From Flaviramulus_B aquimarinus (GTDB lineage: Bacteria; Bacteroidota; Bacteroidia; Flavobacteriales; Flavobacteriaceae): a stretch of DNA of 64,000 nt. The position numbers and the translations under genes were made by a program. Below the pieces are notes generated by a model that did no database searches, was not told the DNA's origin, and saw only the letters and a list, made by a program, of their open reading frames with translations. Shown in pieces: positions 44,296-54,104 of this stretch (position 1 is the stretch's first letter; every line of letters starts with the position of its first letter). Location: positions 372,001-436,000 of the forward strand of contig NZ_BAABJH010000002.1 in NCBI RefSeq assembly GCF_039543205.1, given 5' to 3'.

Positions 44296-44805
44296 TTACC
44301 AGTCGCCTGCATACAGCAAACTTGTTCCACTTTTTCCTTTTAAGTAACCATATTGATATCTTAAAATTTGCCTTATATGCAAATAGTCATGTGCCAACCA
44401 ATTTGTTAGAAATAATTTAGCAGAAAGTTCGCCAAGTTCCGGATGCTTTACAGCGTGTTTCCAATTTTTATTATTTAATGATTTTAGCCATTTTATGGAA
44501 GTATCTCGTTCCAATAAAAACGCCTTTAAGGTTTCTTCGTAATTTTTAGAAATATAGACACGTTCAACAACCCAACCTTCTGGGTTTATGGGTGTCAATG
44601 CTTTGGAAGGGGTTTCAAGAGCATGTTTTACACGAGTCCTAAAATCTTCACATTCTTCGTCCAATAAATGACAAACAATTTCTAACAAACACCATTTTTT
44701 AGGTTTTGGTCGCCATAAATACTGACTCTCAGTTTTATTACTAAGCAGATTTTGAAAAACTTTTTGATTGTTTTCCAATTGTTGTATTATAGCTTTTAAT
44801 TCCAT
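44296..44805 (-). CDS. DinB/YfiT-fold metal-dependent protein
   Basis: A four-helix DinB-fold protein, 169 residues from ATG 44805 (MELKAIIQQLENNQKVFQNL). Metal-binding His are in EIVCHLLDEE and HDYLHIRQILR. The frame reaches 44868, but the extra part is not protein-like and holds the promoter, so 44805 is chosen. The family covers thiol transferases and stress-induced hydrolases. It is the first gene of an operon with the zinc-ribbon and GIDE-like genes. Its promoter TTTG-N19-TACCTTTG lies in a 10-bp repeat region. Confidence 0.88.
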   Translation of the reverse strand: MELKAIIQQLENNQKVFQNLLSNKTESQYLWRPKPKKWCLLEIVCHLLDEECEDFRTRVKHALETPSKALTPINPEGWVVERVYISKNYEETLKAFLLERDTSIKWLKSLNNKNWKHAVKHPELGELSAKLFLTNWLAHDYLHIRQILRYQYGYLKGKSGTSLLYAGDW

Positions 44806-44824
44806 ATTTCTCAATGAATATGGA

Positions 44825-44879
44825 CAAAGGTATAAAAATATTATTCGTTTACAAACGACTACAAACATTTACAAACGAT
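44825..44879 (-). promoter_or_regulatory. Promoter with three 10-bp tandem repeats before the DinB gene
   Basis: On the plus strand TACAAACGAC, TACAAACATT, TACAAACGAT run at 44850, 44860 and 44870, exactly 10 bp apart. On the minus strand the nearest repeat supplies a TTTG -33 (44855-44852), then 19 nt, then the exact -7 TACCTTTG (44832-44825). The extra copies upstream suggest a regulator site on one helix face. Confidence 0.5.
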
Positions 44880-44970
44880 TTTAAATAAGTAACAACCGAA
44901 TATATTTTGGTTTACATTTCATCTTTGCAATGTCGAAACATAAGAACTCGATAGTATTAACTGTTTAACA

Positions 44971-44991
44971 TGTCTGCCGGCATAGGCAGAC
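44971..44991 (+). other. Hairpin in the ssb leader
   Basis: GTCTGCC / GGCAGAC stem of 7 bp with loop GGCATA, 16 nt before the ssb ATG. It may affect translation, or it may be a relic of a common GC-rich repeat. Confidence 0.35.
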
Positions 44992-45007
44992 CTTAAAAAT
45001 TAAAATT

Positions 45008-45340
45008 ATGAACACACTTAGAAACAAAGTACAGTTGATTGGTAGATTAGGACAAGATCCTGAAATTATAAACTTTACCGATGGTAACAAAATGGCTAAA
45101 TTTTCACTAGCAACAGATGACAGCTACAAAGACAAAAGTGGCAACAAAATTGAACGCGCTTACTGGCATAACATTGTTGTAAAAGGTGGTTTGGTAAATG
45201 TCGTTGAAAACTATATTGAAAAAGGCAAAGAAATTGCTATTGAAGGTAAATTAACAAATAGAAGTTACGATGATAAGGATGGAAATAAACGATACATTAC
45301 TGAAGTTGTTTGTAGTGAACTACTCATGCTTAGTAAATAA
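45008..45340 (+). CDS. ssb: Single-stranded DNA-binding protein, tail-less
   Basis: A 110-residue OB-fold SSB: MNTLRNKVQLIGRLGQDPEI, then KFSLATDDSYKDKSG and RAYWHNIVVKGGL. Canonical SSB has a disordered region and an acidic tip (DDDIPF-like) that recruits other DNA-repair proteins. Here the protein ends at the fold, LLMLSK, without any tail. It is thus an accessory type SSB; the main housekeeping ssb must be elsewhere. A long terminator follows. Confidence 0.93.
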   Translation: MNTLRNKVQLIGRLGQDPEIINFTDGNKMAKFSLATDDSYKDKSGNKIERAYWHNIVVKGGLVNVVENYIEKGKEIAIEGKLTNRSYDDKDGNKRYITEVVCSELLMLSK

Positions 45341-45364
45341 CATATTAGTATATTACTATTTTTA

Positions 45365-45404
45365 AGCGAGGCTTCTATTTGAAATAGAGCCTCGCTATTT
45401 TTTT
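45365..45404. terminator. Long terminator after ssb
   Basis: AGCGAGGC...GCCTCGCT outer stem continued by CTATTT / AAATAG, about 15 bp with two bulges, and then a plus-strand T tract. It may also serve the convergent 45440 gene. Confidence 0.82.
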
Positions 45405-45439
45405 ACATTATCTACATCAAAACCGTTATGCAAAAAAAA

Positions 45440-47254
45440 TCAGTGTTTAAGCTTTAATTTTAAATTCTGGATATCTAATTGAATTTGATTCAAGATAGCA
45501 TAACTTTGCTCTAAGTCCTTTAAAATAGCTGTTTTAACATCTTCAAACGTGTTTTTAACCTCTTTGAACAAGCTTTGATAATACAAAACACCAGCTTTCA
45601 TATTATTCGTAAACGTTTGCAAATATTTTTCTTCTTTCTTGTTCATAGAAAGTTTAGCGGTTTCCAATTTATCTTTTAAAAAATCGATATAAATGTATAA
45701 TTCTTTAACAAATAAGTTTGGGCGATCTGCCCTAGACACCATATTGGCTCTTCCGTAAATATGATCGGTAATATTTGCCAGACTCATAACTTTAGAATAA
45801 TAAGCCATATTCGGTCCAGGGCAAACAGAAACACCTTGGCCTTCAACTTTAGTGTCCATATTATATGCCAAGAGAGCAGAGGTTCCTAAGCCAACACAGG
45901 TGCACGATTTTACAATAATGTTGTTGTATTCTTTTTGATATTGATCAGGCGAAAGGTTTTCAAGCTCTAGGTTTTTTAGTTTTAAATGTTGGTATTCTCT
46001 GGATGCTGTACAAATCCCAGTTTCTTTAAACTCCTTATTTAGTGCTACAAACTTTTTTGGACAAGAGCTTCCTGGTCTCCCTTTGTCAATTAAAACTTGT
46101 TTTTCAGCATCTTTTGTATTGTCTCTGAGATTATTAAACGGCACACCTAATGGAGATACATCACTTAAATACAAGTCATTTTCTTTAGCCTTTGCTAATT
46201 TTTTTAGTGTATGCTCATCAACTGTTGTTGCTTCTGGAACTAATAAAAAAGGACTCCCCCAACCTACAGAATCTAAATTGTAATGATCTAATAAAAAGTT
46301 ATGTTCCTCTTCTGTTCCCACACCACCTTGAGCTGTTATTTCAATAGACAGTCCATTTGTTGGGATAGCACGATTTTGATTTAAAAGTTCTTGATTTAAC
46401 ACCTCTTGAATCGTACCTCTCAACGCATTACGTTTTTCTTTAAATTCTGCTAAAACCGGACCTAAAAGATAACCATCTGTAGCAAAAGCATGTCCGCCAC
46501 AGTTAAGTCCAGACTCAATTCTGTATTCTGAAACCCACAAGCCTTTTTTTGCTAAAAACTTTCCTTGAATTAATGCTGACCTATAGTCGCTAACCTTTAA
46601 AATAATACGTTTTTTAAAAGCTCCGTTCTCATCTGGAAAAAAATCATCAAACTGCCCCATATAACTATACAATCTCGGGTTCATTCCTGCCGAAAGCACT
46701 ACTGAAGAATTTAATTTACTATTAGCAAACCCTCTTAAAGCCGCATGGGCATCATTATATTCTACAGCTAGTTTTTTGTCTTTCTTATAATTATCCTTAT
46801 CAACTTTGGTCATAATATTAACATCAATATTTCCCATAGTTAAATTATTGATAGCCCATTTTTTTACATCAGAAAAATGAAAATCTTTTGATGTTAATTT
46901 TTTAAATTCCGACTTAATTTTAGAGTTACTAGGAAGCATATTAATATATGCGAATAGTTCATCACTTTTTTCAGAAGTCATATGCTTTAAAGACTCAAAT
47001 TTTTTATCAGCTAGATCACTTATTAAATTTAAATACGATGTAATTCTTTTTGCTCTAAAATCATCTATCTTATCTGTAATTTCATTATATGGAATTTCAA
47101 ATTTCTCGCTATACATTTTTCTTAATTTCTCTAGAAGAATATCATCGACTAATGAAATCACGGAATCCATACCATATTGCGCCACTTTTAAAGGCGTATC
47201 GATTGTAAAACCAATACCCATAACTGGAATGTGAAACGAATGTGCTTTTTTCAT
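45440..47254 (-). CDS. TIM-barrel-like protein of unknown function
   Basis: Not a firmly recognised family. 604 residues from the ATG at 47254 (MKKAHSFHIPVMGIGFTIDT); the frame goes to 47290 but an exact -7 element at 47298 makes that longer start leaderless. The pattern GIGFTIDTPLKVAQYGM, LNCGGHAFATDG, EITAQGGVGT and VGWGSPFLLVPEA resembles the flavin TIM barrel of nitronate monooxygenase, with an inserted helical region near 45-160. Several Cys (SSCPKKF, CTASREY, KSCTCVG, VSVCPGPN) might bind a metal cluster. A C-terminal helical tail of about 90 residues ends the protein. Confidence 0.7.
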   Translation of the reverse strand: MKKAHSFHIPVMGIGFTIDTPLKVAQYGMDSVISLVDDILLEKLRKMYSEKFEIPYNEITDKIDDFRAKRITSYLNLISDLADKKFESLKHMTSEKSDELFAYINMLPSNSKIKSEFKKLTSKDFHFSDVKKWAINNLTMGNIDVNIMTKVDKDNYKKDKKLAVEYNDAHAALRGFANSKLNSSVVLSAGMNPRLYSYMGQFDDFFPDENGAFKKRIILKVSDYRSALIQGKFLAKKGLWVSEYRIESGLNCGGHAFATDGYLLGPVLAEFKEKRNALRGTIQEVLNQELLNQNRAIPTNGLSIEITAQGGVGTEEEHNFLLDHYNLDSVGWGSPFLLVPEATTVDEHTLKKLAKAKENDLYLSDVSPLGVPFNNLRDNTKDAEKQVLIDKGRPGSSCPKKFVALNKEFKETGICTASREYQHLKLKNLELENLSPDQYQKEYNNIIVKSCTCVGLGTSALLAYNMDTKVEGQGVSVCPGPNMAYYSKVMSLANITDHIYGRANMVSRADRPNLFVKELYIYIDFLKDKLETAKLSMNKKEEKYLQTFTNNMKAGVLYYQSLFKEVKNTFEDVKTAILKDLEQSYAILNQIQLDIQNLKLKLKH

Positions 47255-47297
47255 ACTTACTAGTTTACGCCATTTAGTTTTCAATGGCATTAACCAG

Positions 47298-47305
47298 CAA
47301 AGATA
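47298..47305 (-). promoter_or_regulatory. -7 promoter element TATCTTTG of the 45440 gene
   Basis: Exact TAnnTTTG match on the minus strand, 43 nt before the chosen ATG at 47254. Confidence 0.5.
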
Positions 47306-47551
47306 TTATGGCCAATAAGTATAGAACATGATAAATATCATACTCTGAATTATTGAATTCTGTATTAAAAAGCAAAAATCTTCTTTTTTAGCAGTGCATG
47401 CATTAGAAAGATACAGGGATAGGTGCTATTTTTTTTAATTATTCTTAATTAGAATTCATCAAACAACAAAAATTGACAAAACTTTAAAATGACTGCGCTC
47501 CTTAATTCAAGCTTCACTATTTTTATCGTTAATTTTCAATAGAACAATACC

Positions 47552-50143
47552 ATGTCTGTAGAGCCAAAAATAAATCGATTTAATCAAAATGTGTTGTCAA
47601 AATATCAAATATACAACAGTATATTCATGACCTTACCTTTTGATTCTGTAACTAAAACCGGAGTTTTACTTCCTTTATTTCATGAAACTTGTAAAAAAGG
47701 ATTTGAAAAAGGCGACGACCCTACTACCATTGTTGAATCCTTTTTTAAAAAATATCAGGCACGTAGAAATAAAGAAAGTCAAATAAACCTGCTTTTTAGG
47801 TTTATTCAATATATTGAAAGACAAGTGGTTTTGTTTGATGCCATTGAAGATGTTGCTTTTCCAATAGTAAACAACATGGATGGCATAGGTACTTTAAGAA
47901 ACCTTAAAGGCAAAGCCATTGCGGATAACACATTAGAAGAACTACAAAATTATCTTGAAGAATTTAAAGTCCGTATTGTTTTAACAGCGCACCCAACACA
48001 ATTTTACCCAGGATCTGTTTTAGGAATTATTACAGATTTAACAGCTGCAATAAAAGAAAACAACTTATCTGAAATTCATAATTTATTTGGTCAGCTAGGA
48101 AAAACACCTTTTTTTAAACATAAAAAGCCAACACCTTATGACGAAGCTAAAAGCTTAATTTGGTATTTAGAAAATGTATTTTACAAGTCGTTTGGAGAAA
48201 TTTATAATTACATTCAAACCAATATTTATGCTGATGGCAAAAAGCATAATGAAATTATAAACATTGGATTTTGGCCAGGTGGCGATAGAGACGGAAACCC
48301 TTTTGTAAAACCAGATACCACATTAAAAGTTGCCAGAAAGCTTAAAAAAGCTATACTTAAAAAATATTATGCTGATCTAAAAAACCTAAGAAGAAAGCTT
48401 ACTTTTAGAGGCGTTGAAGAACGCATTGTAAAATTAGAAACTATACTCTATAATTACAGTATAAATTTAAAAGCTAAAGATGCCATTACATCTAAAGAAC
48501 TTATTTTAGAGCTACTAAGTATAAGAAACCTGATTGTAGAAGAACACCAGTCATTATATGAGAATGAAATAAATAACCTAATTAATAGAGTGCATCTCTT
48601 TGGTTATAATTTTGCATCCCTAGATATTAGACAAGATAGTAGAATTCATCATTCTGTATTTACTACGGTAATAGATTACCTCATTAAAACAGGAAATTCA
48701 TCATTCCCAGATAATTATCATGATTTATCTGAAAGTGAACAAATTGAAATTTTATCAAAAGCAAATGATACGATTACAGATTTAGATGTGTTTAAAGATG
48801 AAATCGTATACAACACCTTAAAAACTATTTCTATAATTAAAGATATTCAAAAAAGCAATGGCGAATTGGGAGCTAATAGATACATTATTAGTAACAATCA
48901 AACGGCATTAAATGTCATGCAACTTTTTGCTATGCTAAAAATAGTGGCGTTTAAAGATGACTTAACAGTTGATGTTGCGCCTTTATTTGAAACCATTCCT
49001 GATTTAGAAAACGCACCTGGTGTTATGGAACAGTTATATACCAATCCAGAATACATGGCACATTTAAGAGCTAGGGGTAGCAAGCAAACTATTATGCTTG
49101 GTTTTTCAGACGGCACTAAAGATGGCGGTTATTTAATGGCGAATTGGGGGATTTATAAAGCTAAAGAGTTGCTTACCGAAATGTCTAGAAAATATGGTAT
49201 TACTGCTATATTTTTTGATGGTCGTGGTGGACCTCCAGCTCGTGGCGGGGGAAAAACACATCAATTTTACTCGTCTTTAGGTCCAAATATTGAAGACAAA
49301 GAAGTACAACTGACTATTCAGGGACAAACGATTAGTTCTAATTTTGGAACTTTAGAATCCTCACAATACAACCTTGAGCAATTAATAAGTTCTGGTATTA
49401 ATAATAGAATTTCTGGAGAGCGCAACAAATTGTCAGACGAAGACCGATTGGTCATGAATGACTTAGCAGAAACAAGCTACCAAACCTATAAGGATTTTAA
49501 AAGTCACCCTATGTTCATTCCGTATTTAGAACGTATGAGTACTTTAAAATACTATGCCAAAACCAATATAGGTAGTAGACCTTCAAAGCGTGGCAATTCT
49601 GATAGCTTGGTGTTTTCAGATTTAAGAGCCATTCCTTTTGTTGGGTCCTGGAGTCAACTAAAACAAAATGTTCCTGGATTTTATGGTGTTGGTACAGCTT
49701 TAAAACTATATGAAGATCGAGGGGAGTTTGATAAAGTTGAACAGCTTTACAATAACTCTAAATTCTTTAAAACCCTGTTAGAAAACAGTATGATGTCTTT
49801 AACCAAATCATTTTTCGATTTAACAAAGTACATGTCTAAAGATGAAGAATTTGGAGATTTCTGGAATATCATTCATACCGAATATACGACAACCAAAAGA
49901 TTGCTCCTTAAACTAACAGGTTATAAAGAATTAATGGAAAATGAACCTTCAGGAAAGGCTTCTATTGAGGTTCGAGAATCTATAGTATTACCGTTATTAA
50001 CTATACAACAGTATGCCCTTAAAAAGATTCAGGAATTAGAAAAAGCAGGTGTTGATGATGATGATGATGAAAAGAAGATTTTTGAAAAAATTGTAACACG
50101 TTCTTTATTTGGTAATATTAATGCCAGTAGGAATTCAGCTTAA
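47552..50143 (+). CDS. ppc: Phosphoenolpyruvate carboxylase
   Basis: Adds bicarbonate to PEP to give oxaloacetate and refill the citric-acid cycle. The catalytic His is in LTAHPTQ (about residue 147), and other signatures are GGDRDGNPFV, SDGTKDGGYLMANWGIYKA, GRGGPPARGGGKTHQF and SRPSKRG. 863 residues is normal. The glycine loop differs slightly from the E. coli form. It stands alone, with a good terminator behind it. Confidence 0.95.
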   Translation: MSVEPKINRFNQNVLSKYQIYNSIFMTLPFDSVTKTGVLLPLFHETCKKGFEKGDDPTTIVESFFKKYQARRNKESQINLLFRFIQYIERQVVLFDAIEDVAFPIVNNMDGIGTLRNLKGKAIADNTLEELQNYLEEFKVRIVLTAHPTQFYPGSVLGIITDLTAAIKENNLSEIHNLFGQLGKTPFFKHKKPTPYDEAKSLIWYLENVFYKSFGEIYNYIQTNIYADGKKHNEIINIGFWPGGDRDGNPFVKPDTTLKVARKLKKAILKKYYADLKNLRRKLTFRGVEERIVKLETILYNYSINLKAKDAITSKELILELLSIRNLIVEEHQSLYENEINNLINRVHLFGYNFASLDIRQDSRIHHSVFTTVIDYLIKTGNSSFPDNYHDLSESEQIEILSKANDTITDLDVFKDEIVYNTLKTISIIKDIQKSNGELGANRYIISNNQTALNVMQLFAMLKIVAFKDDLTVDVAPLFETIPDLENAPGVMEQLYTNPEYMAHLRARGSKQTIMLGFSDGTKDGGYLMANWGIYKAKELLTEMSRKYGITAIFFDGRGGPPARGGGKTHQFYSSLGPNIEDKEVQLTIQGQTISSNFGTLESSQYNLEQLISSGINNRISGERNKLSDEDRLVMNDLAETSYQTYKDFKSHPMFIPYLERMSTLKYYAKTNIGSRPSKRGNSDSLVFSDLRAIPFVGSWSQLKQNVPGFYGVGTALKLYEDRGEFDKVEQLYNNSKFFKTLLENSMMSLTKSFFDLTKYMSKDEEFGDFWNIIHTEYTTTKRLLLKLTGYKELMENEPSGKASIEVRESIVLPLLTIQQYALKKIQELEKAGVDDDDDEKKIFEKIVTRSLFGNINASRNSA

Positions 50144-50168
50144 ACGATTTTTATAATATACATAAAGC

Positions 50169-50198
50169 AAGCCTTCATTTTATTATGAAGGCTTTTTT
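50169..50198 (+). terminator. Terminator after ppc
   Basis: AAGCCTTCAT / ATGAAGGCTT stem of 10 bp with loop of six and T6. Confidence 0.85.
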
Positions 50199-50299
50199 AT
50201 TATACCATTAGATAAAAGCATTGCCACACCTAATGAAATATGATTAAGCATTTATGTATTATTCCAGATGCTTTTTTATTTTTACAAAAATAAAGGTTT

Positions 50300-50926
50300 A
50301 TGTGTCAGTTTTTAACTCGATTATTTATAAAGAAAAAGCATTTAGAAGTACAAGATTCTATGAAAAAATATTTAATAGTAGGTTTGGGTAATATTGGCGA
50401 GACCTATGAAAACACACGCCATAATATAGGATTTAAAGTATTAGATTATTTAGCTGCGCAAGAAAGCTTATCTTTTGAAACCCAAAAACTAGGCGATATA
50501 GCGACTTATAAGTTAAAAGGCAGAACTTTTATATTATTGAAACCAAGTACATTTATGAACTTGAGTGGCAAAGCTGTACTATATTGGCTTACCAAAGAAA
50601 AAATTCCTTTAGAAAACCTATTGGTTATTACTGATGATTTAAACTTACCATTTGGAAGTATTCGTTTAAAAACAAAAGGAAGCGATGGTGGACATAATGG
50701 TTTAAAAGACATTCAAGATAAATTAAACACTACAAAATACAACCGTTTCAGATTTGGAATAAGTGATACTTTTAGTAAAGGAAGACAGGTCGATTATGTT
50801 CTTGGTACCTGGACCGATGAAGAAAATAAAAACCTGAAAGAACGCTTAGAAAAATCCATAGCACTTATTAAATCTTTTGCTTTAGCTGGAATTAATAATA
50901 CCATGAATACTTTTAACGGGAAATAG
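50300..50926 (+). CDS. pth: Peptidyl-tRNA hydrolase
   Basis: Frees tRNA from peptidyl-tRNA dropped by the ribosome. Core motifs: GLGNIGETYENTRHNIGF with the catalytic His, STFMNLSGKA with the Asn, DDLNLPFG with the Asp, and GSDGGHNGLKDI. An N-terminal extension of about 20 basic residues (MCQFLTRLFIKKKHLE) precedes the usual start at MKKYLIVGLGN (50360); similar extensions occur in flavobacteria, so I keep 50300, but the shorter start is possible. Confidence 0.93.
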   Translation: MCQFLTRLFIKKKHLEVQDSMKKYLIVGLGNIGETYENTRHNIGFKVLDYLAAQESLSFETQKLGDIATYKLKGRTFILLKPSTFMNLSGKAVLYWLTKEKIPLENLLVITDDLNLPFGSIRLKTKGSDGGHNGLKDIQDKLNTTKYNRFRFGISDTFSKGRQVDYVLGTWTDEENKNLKERLEKSIALIKSFALAGINNTMNTFNGK

Positions 50927-50984
50927 GAACTAATAAAAGTGTTAAAAACACAAAACACCTTATTATCCTAAATAACGTTTTAGC

Positions 50985-53900
50985 TTACTTGATTACAATT
51001 TTCTTGGTGGATCGTCTCATACCATCACTTACAATTAAAAGATATAAACCTGATTGCACATTATTTAAAGCTATTTGCTCTTTAAAATCGCCAGTAGCTC
51101 CGTATCTAGTTTCATAAATAATCCGACCGCTTATGTCAAAAATTTTAGCCTGTATATCCCGTGATTTAGAACCACTAAGTTGTATTGTAAACGCACCAGA
51201 ATTGGGATTGGGATAAACCATGAAATTTTCAAAACCAAACTCTTCAACCGATAATGTGGGCATAATGTTAAGTGTGTAATCCTCAACTTCTCCATCAAAA
51301 CCACTTTCACAGAAAGCAGGTAGTCCATCATCTTTATATTTTGTAGATACTCGCATAACAGTATTTCCTAAAACAGCATCAACTGGAATAGTAATTGAAA
51401 ATGGTGAATTAAACGTAGAACCATTTAAAACATCTGTCGCATCCCCTAAATCATATTCTTCACCAACATCATCAAAACTACAATTTTGATTCCAGTCTAC
51501 CCATACTTTAGTGTTAGTTGTAAAATCACCATCTGTATTAACGTTTACAGTTAAATTGTATGCGCTATTTCTATTTACATTTGTTGGGCTTGAGGTATAA
51601 TCGCTAAAACCAGAAGGTTTTCCGGAGGCCTGATTAATGGTGTTAAAATTTACCAATGTAGTACTGGTGTTATACTCTGTATTGGCAACAGAGAGACATT
51701 GCCCATTAAAGAAAGTTAATTCTACATTTTTATTTTTTACAACAGATGAAGGTATTGAAGTTCCTATTATGGAAAGTGGATAATTGCCTAATGCAACCCC
51801 ATCTAAATTACTAATAGTCATAACAACGTTTCCAGAACTACTTAAATTTGTTGGTGAAAAAGAAACTGTTGAAGCTCCTGGTGTACCCGAAGCACTAAAT
51901 ACCGTGTTTTCGGAAAAGCCGTTAACGGCTACATATTCAAAATTAAAAGTAGCGCTAGTATCACCACAATCTATAGGTGTTAAAGTTTCTTCAACTATAA
52001 AAAAATCTGGATTTGATGAAATAGAGAAGTTAAAATCGGAAACATCATAAAAAATGTTATTAACCGCTTCTATTAATAATCTAGCATTACTTGTATCCGG
52101 CATTGCTGGCACTGTATAATTAAAAGAACCATCGTTTGGGGTATTAGATACAATAGTAGTTGGAAATGTTGCCCCGCCATCCGTCGATAATTTAATAGTT
52201 ACATTTTGGCAATTTATTGTACCATTAGTGGTTTGTCCAACCACCCATTCAATAGTTTGCATAGCACCTTGAGCCCAAGATACAGGATTGGTCATGGTAA
52301 AAGGCATTACATCTTCCACCGTAATTTGCATCGTATCATAGCTAGATTGACCGCCAGTAGCTGATGATGGATCCCTATCTCTTACCGTTAATGCCCAATT
52401 TAAATTTCTTGCAACTGTAGATACTGTTTCCCAATCACTTCCTAATGCTGGATTGGTTTGGGTGGTAAGTCCCGCCAAAACACTACTAAATTTAGGAATA
52501 TATCTGTCTGGTGAATTTGATGGTGGTAATGATCTGTTTGTTGAGCCAGAAGCTAATTCTGGACCAAAATTCAAGTAATTGGTTATACCGCTATCAATTT
52601 GTTCCCAGCAATAGGTTAGGTTATCACCGCCATCACCATCAGTAGCCGAACCTTTTAAAACATAAGCTGTTCCTTTAGGAATGTTATAATTACTTCCTGC
52701 ATTAGCACTAGGAGGGTTATTAGATATAACCTCAGTAGTCTGGCAAGCTTTTGTGTCTACATTATCTAATATTTGCTTAATGCTATGATAATGAAAATAA
52801 TCATCGCTATTTAGCTCAACATTATTAGCACCTTCAATTCCTGCATAAGCCATTACGGTTGTCCCACTACCTGGTTCCGAATTAACCCCTGTACCTTCGC
52901 TATCAAATGCCCATGTATGATTAGCACCCATTTGATGACCTATTTCATGGGCTACAAAATCTATGTCAAAGGTATCCGTTTCTGGAATACCATTTGAAGG
53001 CGACGTATATGCGCTTCCTTTTAAATTATCTTGACATACGCAACCTATACAACCCGCATTTCCGCCACCACCAGTAGCTCCAAAAAGATGCCCAATATCA
53101 TAATTACTCTCGCCTATTACGTTAGTTAAAGTTGTTTGAAGTTCTGAGTTCCAAGCGCCATCAGCACCACTACTCGCTGGGGAATATGGATCGGTACCAG
53201 CATTATTATATATAACTAAATTATTATTGGCAATAAGCTCAAAAGTAATTGCCATATCGGTTTCAAAAACCTCATTAACTCTATTTATTGAGGCATTTAT
53301 TGCCGCTAAAGCATCAACTATAGCATTGCCATTTCCAGCATTACCATCATCATGATAAGCGGTATATTCAGAAGTTGTGGAAACAGCTAATCTAAATTTT
53401 TGTAAGGTTTGATTATTTGCACCACCTTCATTGACTTTTGAACTCCTACTATTACTTTTGTTGAATGTTTCGTTTAGTTTATCTAAAGTTTTACACTCAA
53501 ACCTATTCGCTATAGAACTTCTAGCACTTTTATTGTAAAGCACATATGTATTTGAACCTTTTGCAACAGGTTGCATAAACACAGTTGGTTTCCCTACACT
53601 AGAAATCATAGTTTGAACACCTTGTGGTGATACACTCATACGTAAACGCATACCTGAATTATTTGTGCTAACACCAACATATGATTTTATCTGCGGGTAC
53701 TTTGCAGCAAGCTCTGGAGCAAATACAGAAGTCTCATAAATTTTAAAAGATTCCATGTTTCCATCAATTGCAGGAATGGAAACAATTGTGCTTGCCTTTT
53801 TAATTTTAGCACCTCTTAAGGTTGCTGAAGCAGTGCTTTTTTTAAACGACAATTGGTCTAGTTTAAAAACATGCGCTTTACTTTTGTCTATATAAAATTT

Positions 53901-54020
53901 TGATAAATTTTCGATTTTTTTTGTGCTTTCAACTTTCTTCCATGTAGAATTTTGGGCAAAACCTGAAAATACGAACAAAAGCATTGCAATTGTTAAAACA
54001 TAATGTAGTTTTGTTTTCAT
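50985..54020 (-). CDS. Secreted metzincin (reprolysin-like) metalloprotease with T9SS signal
   Basis: A large extracellular zinc protease, 1011 residues from ATG 54020 (the frame starts two codons earlier at a TTG). Signal peptide (LLFVFSGFAQN), a pro-region, then a metzincin domain with HEIGHQMGANH, the long form of the zinc motif, and a Met-turn TVMAYAG. Further C-terminal are beta-sandwich modules, a GEVEDYTLNI motif (GEVED domain), and the type A T9SS sorting domain (MVYPNPNSGAFTIQLSG...KKIVIK). Its Ala/Ser/Thr-rich linkers fit a surface protein. It is the second T9SS protease in the window. It is divergent from ribF. Confidence 0.93.
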   Translation of the reverse strand: MKTKLHYVLTIAMLLFVFSGFAQNSTWKKVESTKKIENLSKFYIDKSKAHVFKLDQLSFKKSTASATLRGAKIKKASTIVSIPAIDGNMESFKIYETSVFAPELAAKYPQIKSYVGVSTNNSGMRLRMSVSPQGVQTMISSVGKPTVFMQPVAKGSNTYVLYNKSARSSIANRFECKTLDKLNETFNKSNSRSSKVNEGGANNQTLQKFRLAVSTTSEYTAYHDDGNAGNGNAIVDALAAINASINRVNEVFETDMAITFELIANNNLVIYNNAGTDPYSPASSGADGAWNSELQTTLTNVIGESNYDIGHLFGATGGGGNAGCIGCVCQDNLKGSAYTSPSNGIPETDTFDIDFVAHEIGHQMGANHTWAFDSEGTGVNSEPGSGTTVMAYAGIEGANNVELNSDDYFHYHSIKQILDNVDTKACQTTEVISNNPPSANAGSNYNIPKGTAYVLKGSATDGDGGDNLTYCWEQIDSGITNYLNFGPELASGSTNRSLPPSNSPDRYIPKFSSVLAGLTTQTNPALGSDWETVSTVARNLNWALTVRDRDPSSATGGQSSYDTMQITVEDVMPFTMTNPVSWAQGAMQTIEWVVGQTTNGTINCQNVTIKLSTDGGATFPTTIVSNTPNDGSFNYTVPAMPDTSNARLLIEAVNNIFYDVSDFNFSISSNPDFFIVEETLTPIDCGDTSATFNFEYVAVNGFSENTVFSASGTPGASTVSFSPTNLSSSGNVVMTISNLDGVALGNYPLSIIGTSIPSSVVKNKNVELTFFNGQCLSVANTEYNTSTTLVNFNTINQASGKPSGFSDYTSSPTNVNRNSAYNLTVNVNTDGDFTTNTKVWVDWNQNCSFDDVGEEYDLGDATDVLNGSTFNSPFSITIPVDAVLGNTVMRVSTKYKDDGLPAFCESGFDGEVEDYTLNIMPTLSVEEFGFENFMVYPNPNSGAFTIQLSGSKSRDIQAKIFDISGRIIYETRYGATGDFKEQIALNNVQSGLYLLIVSDGMRRSTKKIVIK

Positions 54021-54104
54021 AAACAACTATTTTGGGGCGATTTATTAAGTCAAATATAATAAATCTAATTTTTTAAAGTCAAATTAAACAATTTAAGCCA
54101 TTAA

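Noticed and set aside
44806..44868. Longer start of the DinB-like gene
   Set aside because: The extra 21 codons cover the promoter and the repeat region; ATG 44805 fits the family.
44850..44879. CRISPR-like short repeats
   Set aside because: Three contiguous 10-mers without spacers and no cas genes; better read as a regulatory array.
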